From Palsa-147 sp036513895 (lineage in GTDB: Bacteria > Acidobacteriota > Terriglobia > Acidiferrales > UBA7541), in NCBI GenBank assembly GCA_036513895.1, contig DATBYF010000102.1:1-21857 (forward strand): 21,857 nt of DNA, written 5' to 3'. The notes under the pieces are model-generated. The model did not search any database and had not been told where the DNA came from. It was given only the letters and a program-made list of their open reading frames with translations. The first letter of the stretch is position 1; each line of letters opens with the position of its first letter. This document shows positions 16,642-21,857 of this stretch, piece by piece. A program made the position numbers and the translations under genes.

Positions 16642-17082
16642 TCAGGCCTTGGTGACGGGTTTAAGAGTTCGTTGAATGCGGCCTGGTTGCGGCGCCGGAA
16701 TCTGATTCGATATCTGAATGGGCGACGGGTGATATACCTTGGAGACTCTGCCTCCGTCAGCCATACGTTGCTGGGCCTCCTGCCAATCGGGAATTTCTGA
16801 GGATTCCTGCGTCCAATGCACCAGAGCTGCCTCGTCGCACCAGTTGAGCAACTTGGGCATCGCTGTTCGATGCGCGCCACTGCCGCGGTAGGCGCTCATC
16901 GCTGCTTCATCCTTCCACACCGTCATTGTCCAGAAAACTTTCCCGGGATTGACAAGCAGCCTGCCGCCAAGAAACCCGGCGCTGCGCTCCACCTGGCGCA
17001 TGGACTTAAACGTGTCCCACAGGAATTGCGGGAGATAGATAACCGACCGAACTCGCAAACGCGTCACGGAAATCAATGGCAT
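16642..17082 (-). CDS. Dimeric alpha/beta-barrel protein, antibiotic-biosynthesis-monooxygenase-like
   Basis: The 146-residue cytoplasmic protein has segments SVTRLRVRSVIYLPQF, GFLGGRLL, FWTMTVWKDEAAMSAYRGSG and HRTAMPKLLNWCDEAALVHW. This pattern belongs to small ABM/DUF3291-like ferredoxin-fold proteins, some of which act as heme- or cofactor-free monooxygenases. No substrate can be named. ATG 17082 is chosen because GAGGGAA lies at 17087-17093 and the family starts there; the open frame runs upstream to 17409 but that part is Arg/Ser-rich and crosses a terminator. The last 30 residues are Pro/Gln-rich and probably disordered. It is a single gene that converges with rsmB. Confidence 0.8.
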   Translation of the reverse strand: MPLISVTRLRVRSVIYLPQFLWDTFKSMRQVERSAGFLGGRLLVNPGKVFWTMTVWKDEAAMSAYRGSGAHRTAMPKLLNWCDEAALVHWTQESSEIPDWQEAQQRMADGGRVSKVYHPSPIQISNQIPAPQPGRIQRTLKPVTKA

Positions 17083-17230
17083 CTTATTCCCTCGAACACG
17101 CCTTTCTATCTCAACTTTTCGACGCGCCGTAATACATCCGCTTCTCCGCTTTGTGATAAGAACCGCTTTTGCCGCCGAAGTCACACGATGTTTCCAGTGC
17201 CTCGAGTACTCGCCGATTTTGGTCTCCCAC

Positions 17231-17266
17231 AAAAAAACGTAAGAGCCGGAACCTGAGTTCCGGCTC
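17231..17266 (-). terminator. Intrinsic terminator of the small secreted-protein gene
   Basis: A perfect 10-bp stem (17243-17252 with 17257-17266, GAGCCGGAAC/GTTCCGGCTC) has loop CTGA. Read on the minus strand it is followed 5 nt later by seven T residues (17231-17237). It lies 22 nt past the stop of the gene at 17289-17711. Confidence 0.85.
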
Positions 17267-17288
17267 CCTTCGTTTGAGTCCGAACCAT

Positions 17289-17711
17289 TTACTTGTTGAG
17301 AGCAATCGCGACCTGTTTGCCGGATTGCGATTGGCGAGCGGCAGCCTGAAGCTCCTGTTCCTGCTTCGATGCTGGCAAAGTGACTTCGGCGTTTCCAGCG
17401 GCTCCCCAAATCTCGGACAGAAAATACTGGTTGCCAAGACGGTGGAATACCATCTGTGACTTAGTGTCGCGAGGATATTCTGGGCGAACATGCGAGAGCA
17501 CGGCTTTGCCGGTCTCGCAGTTGCGCACCATGATTGTGCTATAAGTTTGCGCCGAGCTGATTTCGTAGCAGCCGGCCGGCAACTGCGCGTTTCCTACCGT
17601 GAATGCGAAAGGCACGTTGGCGGACATGCGAGCCTGAGCGTTGGCACCGGTGGCGTTGAGCAGCACCGTCAGAGCCACAAGCGAAATGATCCCGATAAGG
17701 TTGCGTTTCAT
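17289..17711 (-). CDS. Small secreted protein of unknown function, Acidobacteriota type
   Basis: The product has 140 residues. ATG 17711 is preceded by a near-perfect AGGAGGAT (17715-17722), and a signal peptide follows at once: MKR, a hydrophobic core, and cleavage after A-N-A at about residue 25. The mature part has ANVPFAFTVGNAQLPAGCYEI (one segment, residues 31-51) and QMVFHRLGNQYFLSEIW. I associate this layout with a family of short exported acidobacterial proteins without known function. Two Cys (in AGCYE and RNCETG) could form a disulfide. The tail is Gln/Ala/Ser-rich. The open frame extends upstream to 17972 without any ribosome site, so the shorter form is preferred. It is monocistronic with its own terminator and divergent from the FHA regulator. 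Confidence 0.8.
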   Translation of the reverse strand: MKRNLIGIISLVALTVLLNATGANAQARMSANVPFAFTVGNAQLPAGCYEISSAQTYSTIMVRNCETGKAVLSHVRPEYPRDTKSQMVFHRLGNQYFLSEIWGAAGNAEVTLPASKQEQELQAAARQSQSGKQVAIALNK

Positions 17712-17936
17712 AACATCCTCCTTGGGGCTCCTTTCAGTGGAACCCAAACTGAATTTGTCTTTCAAACTTTTCAGCGCCTTCGCTTTAAGTTTGTTCAGAC
17801 GCATTGAGGTAATGCATGCTCCTGGCCAAATGCGAATTTGTGATCCCGCTTGGCTAACGTGCTGATTTCGCAGCAGCATAGGCACACACGAAAATTCCAG
17901 ACAAGAATCGGCGGCTTGTCGCTCAGTAGTAGAACA

Positions 17937-17968
17937 GCTACCGCGAGTAGCTTTTCGGCTACCGTAGC
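17937..17968. promoter_or_regulatory. Array of four alternating GCTAC/GTAGC half-sites
   Basis: GCTAC (17937-17941), GTAGC (17947-17951), GCTAC (17958-17962) and GTAGC (17964-17968) follow each other with gaps of 5, 6 and 1 nt. Adjacent pairs can form alternative hairpins, or they may be paired operator sites between the two divergent genes. Confidence 0.4.
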
Positions 17969-18044
17969 ACACGGAATAAATGTAGAGGCGGATTCGCGAG
18001 CGGATTTGGGGTTAGCGCGTCTTAAATTCGGCTACACTGTGCCG

Positions 18045-18050
18045 AAGGAG
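18045..18050 (+). promoter_or_regulatory. Ribosome-binding site pointing to an ATC codon
   Basis: AAGGAG lies 5 nt before ATC 18056, which is in frame with the regulator and 14 codons upstream of its first ATG. The ATG at 18098 has only GAGG one base away, too close for a normal site. Confidence 0.5.
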
Positions 18051-18097
18051 CTCCTATCAATCCACGGCTAGTTGCGATTTCCGGCTTACCCAGAGGA

Positions 18098-19918
18098 ATG
18101 GTCTGGGAGGTCAAGGATGGCCCGCTGTTTCTGGGAAGGGACGCCTCCAATCATGTGGAGGTGAGGGACGCTAGAGTTTCGCGGCGTCATTGCTCGATCA
18201 GCGAATCAACTAGCGGCGTGTTTGAAGTCGCCGATCTCGATAGTCACAATGGGACTCTCATCAACGGGACCGAAGTAAACCGCAAAACCATTCAGCATGG
18301 CGACCGAATTTGCGTCGGTGGCGCGGAATTTGTGTTTCTCACCGGCGCCGATGATGCGCAAGCGCTTTCGTCGGGCTCCGATAGCGATTCGTCGGGCAAC
18401 GTGTTGAAAACGATGTCGCTCGACGATGGTGGCATGCCGGCGGATTCCACGGGGATTGGCCGGATGGCTCGCGATCTGTGTGCCTTTTTGAAGGTCGCGA
18501 ACGTGATCAATTCCACGCGCGATACGCAAGCCCTGCAGCGCGAGTTGTTGACGCTGATTTCCGAAGTGGTGCCGGCCGCGCAGGGCGCCATCATTCTTCA
18601 GCCGGGCGCGAACGACGATCCCAGCCCGCGTTGTACATGGAATAGAAACGCGGCTTCACAGGGAGAGATGGTTATCCGGGATGAGATCGTGCGGCAGGCC
18701 ACTTGGGAACGCTCCGCGATCTTCACCACGGCTTCAGCCGACGCGGCGACCACGGAGCATGTGTTGTGCGTGCCGCTCATCGGGATTGAGAGAATTATCG
18801 GGGTTATTTACCTCAGCTCGCCGGCCTCTTCACCGCCATTCAGCGAGGAGCATGCCTATTTCCTCAGTTCAGTTTCTCGCATTGCCGCGGTCACGCTCGA
18901 GAACTTATCGAAGCTCGATTCTCTGCGTGCCGAGAACCAGCGCCTGCAGGCAGGTATTAAGTCCGAGAATGCTCTGATCGGCGATAGCCGGCCGATGCTG
19001 CGGGTCAACGAGTTCATCGCCCGCGTCGCTGCGAGCGACTCGACGGTGCTCATTCGCGGCGCGAGCGGAACAGGCAAGGAACTCGTGGCCCGGGCGATTC
19101 ACGTTAACGGATTGCGGCCGGGCAAGCCGTTCGTCGCCATCAACTGCGCCGCGATACCTGAAGCGTTGCTCGAGAGCGAACTCTTCGGCCACGAAAAGGG
19201 CGCATTCACGGGCGCAGTCGCGACCAAGAAGGGCAAGTTCGAAGCGGCCGAGGACGGAACGCTGTTCCTCGACGAAATCGGAGAGATGGCGCCGCTGTTG
19301 CAAGCCAAGCTCTTGCGCGTCCTCCAGCAACGTGAGTTCGAACGGCTCGGCGGAAATCGCTTGCTGCCATTCAATGCAAGAGTGGTAGCCGCCACCAACA
19401 AGAACCTGGAAGAGGCAATCAAAGCGGGCGAGTTTCGGCAAGACTTGTATTTCCGCCTGAACGTAGTTTCCGTCGCTTTGCCCCCTCTGCGCGATCATTG
19501 CGAGGACATTCCATTGCTGGCCATGCACTTCGCCAACAAATATTCGGCGAAGTGCAATCGCGGCTTCAAAGGCATCGCTGAGGAAGCGCGCGCTCTGCTA
19601 ATGCAATACAGTTGGCCGGGCAATGTTCGCGAACTCGAGAATGCCATCGAGCACGCGATCGTGATGGGACTTACCGACGAAATCCTTCCCGAAGATCTGC
19701 CCAACGCGCTGCTCGAGGAACAGTCGTCGGGGCTGGCCGCAGCGCGTTATCACGACACTGTGAACCGCACAAAGAAAGAGCTCGTTATCGCCGCGCTGGA
19801 CGAAGCGGACGGCAGCCCAATCGAAGCCGCACGGCTTCTCGGCATTCACCCCAAGTACTTGCACCGCCTAATCCGGAATTTCAATTTGAAGTCCGCCGAC
19901 GCGAAGCGGCCCGGATGA
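18098..19918 (+). CDS. FHA-GAF-sigma54 AAA+-Fis transcriptional regulator
   Basis: The 606-residue protein (from ATG) is a cytoplasmic enhancer-binding activator of sigma54 RNA polymerase. The FHA domain (about 1-85) has G13-R14, S28-R29-R30-H31 and N51-G52, the phosphothreonine-binding residues. A GAF domain spans about 130-270. The AAA+ domain (about 290-520) has Walker A GASGTGKE (321-328), the sigma54-contact loop GAFTGA (368-373), Walker B LFLDE (D392-E393) and WPGNVRELENA. A Fis-type helix-turn-helix lies near 573-597. The FHA in place of a receiver domain suggests activation by a Ser/Thr kinase. The true start may be ATC 18056, which restores NPRLVAISG, the usual first FHA strand. No kinase gene is adjacent. 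The divergent secreted-protein gene is a possible target, but no sigma54 promoter was found there. Confidence 0.93.
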   Translation: MVWEVKDGPLFLGRDASNHVEVRDARVSRRHCSISESTSGVFEVADLDSHNGTLINGTEVNRKTIQHGDRICVGGAEFVFLTGADDAQALSSGSDSDSSGNVLKTMSLDDGGMPADSTGIGRMARDLCAFLKVANVINSTRDTQALQRELLTLISEVVPAAQGAIILQPGANDDPSPRCTWNRNAASQGEMVIRDEIVRQATWERSAIFTTASADAATTEHVLCVPLIGIERIIGVIYLSSPASSPPFSEEHAYFLSSVSRIAAVTLENLSKLDSLRAENQRLQAGIKSENALIGDSRPMLRVNEFIARVAASDSTVLIRGASGTGKELVARAIHVNGLRPGKPFVAINCAAIPEALLESELFGHEKGAFTGAVATKKGKFEAAEDGTLFLDEIGEMAPLLQAKLLRVLQQREFERLGGNRLLPFNARVVAATNKNLEEAIKAGEFRQDLYFRLNVVSVALPPLRDHCEDIPLLAMHFANKYSAKCNRGFKGIAEEARALLMQYSWPGNVRELENAIEHAIVMGLTDEILPEDLPNALLEEQSSGLAAARYHDTVNRTKKELVIAALDEADGSPIEAARLLGIHPKYLHRLIRNFNLKSADAKRPG

Positions 19919-19943
19919 GTGCGTTGAACCACTTGCTAGATTT

Positions 19944-21053
19944 TTAGAAGCTAATCTTCAGAATCTGGCCGTTATTGCCAACGAACCATCCAGCTTTCGG
20001 ATTCGCAAACGCGACCGCCCAGTAGCCGCTCGCGGTCGGCAGCTCAAACCAAGTTTGACCTTCATCGGGAGTCCAAGCCGCGGATCCAGACGTGAAATCC
20101 GGCTCGGTCTCCGCGGTGACCACGACCGTTCGGTCGTACTCGTGGTGGAATAGCTCGTCAAGAGGTTGGCGATTGCCGCTCACGTAGGCGAGGCAGAATA
20201 TCGCTCCCGGCGTGGGAGGCGCGTTTGTAAGCGTCCACGTCTGTCCGCCATCATCCGACGTAGCCACGTCAGCGGAGGTGTTTGAAGCCAAATCGCCGCC
20301 GCCGAGAATCCCATGACGTCCATCCCGGAAAGCCACCGAAACTCCGCCGGCGCTCGGCGAGCTGACCAGCGGCGTGTCATACGCGTTCCAGGTGTTGCCG
20401 CCATCTCTGGTAGCCAGGATTCTTGCAATGGTTGAGCCGCCCGTGGCGATCCAGGCATTCTTTTCGCCCTCTGTTGCCGCGCAGGTCCCGCTCGCCGCAA
20501 ACGAAGCTTCGCCCGGCAACGCGGGCGGCATGTTGCGGAAAATGGCATGCCAACTAATTCCATCGGTCGTGCGAAGATCAGGAAATACTCCGTTCACCGA
20601 ATCGCTATGCGCGATTCCGCGATCCGGAGTCCAGAAAGCGAAGCAATCGTAGAACGCATTTGCGAGCGTGTTTGTAAACTGGATCGCCCACGTCGCTCCG
20701 CCGTCTTCGGTTTTGTAGATGTGGAAATCTCCGGTGTTCGAGCCGATGGACAATAGATAGGCGATCTTTTCGCTTACGCCGTAGACATCACGGAATTGCA
20801 GCGATTCAGCTCCCGGCACGACACCGGCTGTCCAAGTGTCCCCGCCGTCGGTGGTCAGCACATACGTGCCGCCAGCGCCGGCTGCCCACACCACGCGGGA
20901 GTTCACGGGACTCACGGCGATTAGCAGTTGCGTAGTGCCGCTAGTCTGCGGAGTAAGCGTAGGAGAATGAGACTTGTGATTTTCTTGCGCGAAGGCGCCG
21001 GTTGCGAGAACAACCATCAGGAAAGCAACGAGTGAAAGTTTCGGCATAGACAT
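19944..21053 (-). CDS. Exported beta-propeller protein with six Asp-box (BNR/Ycf48-like) repeats
   Basis: The 369-residue product has a signal peptide (cleavage near AFA, residues 20-23). Six Asp-box motifs of the form T-x-D-G-G-x-T-W follow, at about 67-74, 115-122, 162-168, 215-222, 265-273 and 328-335. This implies a six- or seven-bladed propeller like the BNR, sialidase or Ycf48 folds. No sialidase arginine triad is obvious, so catalytic activity is not claimed. ATG 21053 is preceded by AGGAGGA (21059-21065); a second in-frame ATG at 21047 is too far from it. Transcription is likely from a strong promoter at 21103-21131. It converges with the FHA regulator, 25 nt apart. The function is unknown. 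Confidence 0.8.
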   Translation of the reverse strand: MSMPKLSLVAFLMVVLATGAFAQENHKSHSPTLTPQTSGTTQLLIAVSPVNSRVVWAAGAGGTYVLTTDGGDTWTAGVVPGAESLQFRDVYGVSEKIAYLLSIGSNTGDFHIYKTEDGGATWAIQFTNTLANAFYDCFAFWTPDRGIAHSDSVNGVFPDLRTTDGISWHAIFRNMPPALPGEASFAASGTCAATEGEKNAWIATGGSTIARILATRDGGNTWNAYDTPLVSSPSAGGVSVAFRDGRHGILGGGDLASNTSADVATSDDGGQTWTLTNAPPTPGAIFCLAYVSGNRQPLDELFHHEYDRTVVVTAETEPDFTSGSAAWTPDEGQTWFELPTASGYWAVAFANPKAGWFVGNNGQILKISF

Positions 21054-21065
21054 AGGAGTCCTCCT
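21054..21065 (-). promoter_or_regulatory. Palindrome covering the ribosome-binding site
   Basis: AGGAG-TC-CTCCT is a perfect 5-bp inverted repeat directly before ATG 21053. In the mRNA the ribosome site AGGAG would pair with CTCCT next to the start codon. The stem is short, so any effect on translation is uncertain. Confidence 0.4.
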
Positions 21066-21090
21066 CGGACTTAGTGCTCGGACTTAGTGC
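21064..21090. repeat. Tandem 13-bp repeat in the leader
   Basis: CTCGGACTTAGTG occurs twice back to back (21064-21076 and 21077-21089; the shared next base is C). The repeats lie between the promoter and the ribosome site, and one overlaps the ribosome site. Confidence 0.7.
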
Positions 21091-21102
21091 GGGGCGCGGT
21101 GC

Positions 21103-21131
21103 AGTATAGGTAGGCCGCGCAAGCGTGTCAA
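21103..21131 (-). promoter_or_regulatory. Strong sigma70-type promoter for the propeller gene
   Basis: On the minus strand TTGACA (21126-21131) and TATACT (21103-21108) are exactly 17 nt apart. The -35 is perfect and the -10 is 5 of 6. The predicted leader is about 40 nt. Confidence 0.75.
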
Positions 21132-21188
21132 ACTATCCGCTTGCCGCTTCGCGTCGAGTTCATTGCTTTTTGATTTTCTTGTGGGGTG

Positions 21189-21857
21189 TTACTGGCGCTC
21201 GAGCGTCCCGGCGAAGCCCTGCTTGTCGCACTTGCCGCCTTTAACGAACGCGGATTGAATCACCAGTCCCTTCTCCTCGGGATTGGTGTGGACAGCGATG
21301 AGCGTCAATTCCGATTCATCATTCATCTCGAAGTTCAGGTGCGCGCGATCTCCTTGCATGTTGTTCGCGTAGGGATTCGTATCAGAGGTGCCACGAGTGA
21401 AACACGCAGAGCCCGACACCTCGATGGTGCCGCTGAGCGGAAGATATATGAAAGGCGCGCCAACTTTTTTGTCGTGCGTGAGGAACTCGATGCCCTGCGT
21501 GGTCCTTATTGTAAATTTGAGCCTCGCCGTCGTCGGGCCGGTATATCCGGGTGGAGGCGGAGCCGAGGGATATGACATCGTCACCGGCCCTTGGAAGGTT
21601 CCGTTCGGCGGAGCCAGAAGCGTAGCCGTGAAGCTTCCCTCCTGATCGAACGCACAACCATGAGACGTGGGGCTCGTAAACTTGTAATTTCCAGCCCAGC
21701 TCGTCGCTCCCGCATCCGGCACCTTGCCCGTCACAGTCAACTGGAGAGTGTTTCTGGCGCTTATCGTCTGCAGAGTGAAGTTGCCGTCAGGATTTATCTC
21801 GCCACTCATTTCTTGATTGCCGCCGACGCCCTCCCGCGGAGAGGTTGGACACACAAC
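21189..21857 (-). CDS. Partial exported protein of unknown function (5' end outside window)
   Basis: At least 222 residues are read and the frame stays open to the right edge, so the start is probably outside. A GTG at 21852-21854 and an ATG at 21807-21809 are possible, but neither gives a signal peptide. The visible part is beta-rich and Gly/Thr/Ser-rich: SGEINPDGNFTLQTIS, VTGKVPDAGATSWAGNYKF, GCAFDQEGSFTATLLAP, then APPPPGYTGPTTARLKF. It resembles acidobacterial envelope lipoproteins built from repeated beta-hairpins. Three Cys are present and no catalytic motif is visible. The stop is TAA at 21189-21191, and 135 bp separate it from the propeller gene, which has its own promoter. Confidence 0.65.
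   Translation of the reverse strand, partial: VVCPTSPREGVGGNQEMSGEINPDGNFTLQTISARNTLQLTVTGKVPDAGATSWAGNYKFTSPTSHGCAFDQEGSFTATLLAPPNGTFQGPVTMSYPSAPPPPGYTGPTTARLKFTIRTTQGIEFLTHDKKVGAPFIYLPLSGTIEVSGSACFTRGTSDTNPYANNMQGDRAHLNFEMNDESELTLIAVHTNPEEKGLVIQSAFVKGGKCDKQGFAGTLERQ

Larger units (their letters stand above)
17712..18055. other. Divergent intergenic region between secreted-protein gene and regulator
   Basis: No gene is supported here. It holds GCATT-N5-AATGC at 17801-17815, a weak minus-strand promoter candidate (TTGTCT 17899-17904, TATGCT 17875-17880, 18-nt spacer), the GCTAC/GTAGC array at 17937-17968, and a plus-strand TACACT (18033-18038) that could be a -10 for the regulator but lacks a good -35. 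Confidence 0.5.

Noticed and set aside
17083..17409. Upstream extension of the ABM-like gene
   Set aside because: It runs through the intrinsic terminator and into the neighbouring secreted-protein gene; a good ribosome site supports ATG 17082.
17712..17972. Upstream extension of the small secreted protein, including a Lys-rich segment
   Set aside because: It would bury the signal peptide, while the near-perfect AGGAGGAT directly precedes ATG 17711.
17712..18097. Possible sigma54 (-24/-12) promoter for a target of the regulator
   Set aside because: The best candidate (TGGC near 17851, GC near 17861) has the wrong spacing between the GG and GC elements.

Overview
The window looks like a chromosomal segment of an Acidobacteriota bacterium, probably from a soil-type lineage. 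Several things point that way: moderately high GC; a large exported protein with SBBP repeats, a choice-of-anchor-D-like module and an Ig-like end; short secreted proteins of types I associate with Acidobacteriota; an Mce/Mla operon of diderm type; and intergenic short hairpins. This assignment is inference from gene style, because no rRNA or other taxonomic marker is present. I see no tRNA, rRNA, CRISPR array, intact transposon or phage gene.

Layout. Positions 1-231 hold a left-edge stretch with a 21-bp direct repeat, possibly a mobile-element end. A small exported protein (232-816) follows, then a terminator hairpin. Next is a tight plus-strand pair: ispG (isoprenoid synthesis, MEP pathway) overlapping by 35 nt a 1172-residue LplT-PlsC-acyl-ACP-synthetase fusion for lysophospholipid recycling. 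The 285 bp after it are packed with hairpins and carry the second copy of a 58-bp dispersed repeat whose first copy lies before ispG.

The minus strand from 12.3 to 6.1 kb carries mlaE-mlaF-mlaD (phospholipid ABC transport, promoter at 12302-12330), followed by the SBBP-repeat protein. Divergent from mlaE is a plus-strand housekeeping run, aroC-def-fmt-rsmB (chorismate synthesis; N-formylmethionine metabolism; 16S rRNA methylation). It ends against a convergent ABM-like gene.

From 17.1 kb on there is a small secreted protein (minus strand, with a clear terminator). It is divergent from an FHA-GAF-sigma54 AAA+-Fis regulator (plus strand). The regulator's best ribosome-binding site points to an ATC codon rather than to the first ATG. 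Two minus-strand exported proteins close the window: a six-Asp-box beta-propeller with a near-consensus sigma70 promoter, and a truncated protein of unknown function.

Taken together, the lysophospholipid fusion and the Mla transporter are both membrane-lipid maintenance systems, which may be why they lie near each other. I found no clearly new multi-gene system. The most interesting items are molecular details: the exact 34-residue repeat in MlaD, the MlaF Walker B Glu-to-Ser change, the membrane-hairpin insertion in the SBBP protein, the probable non-canonical start of the regulator, and the intergenic repeat families.
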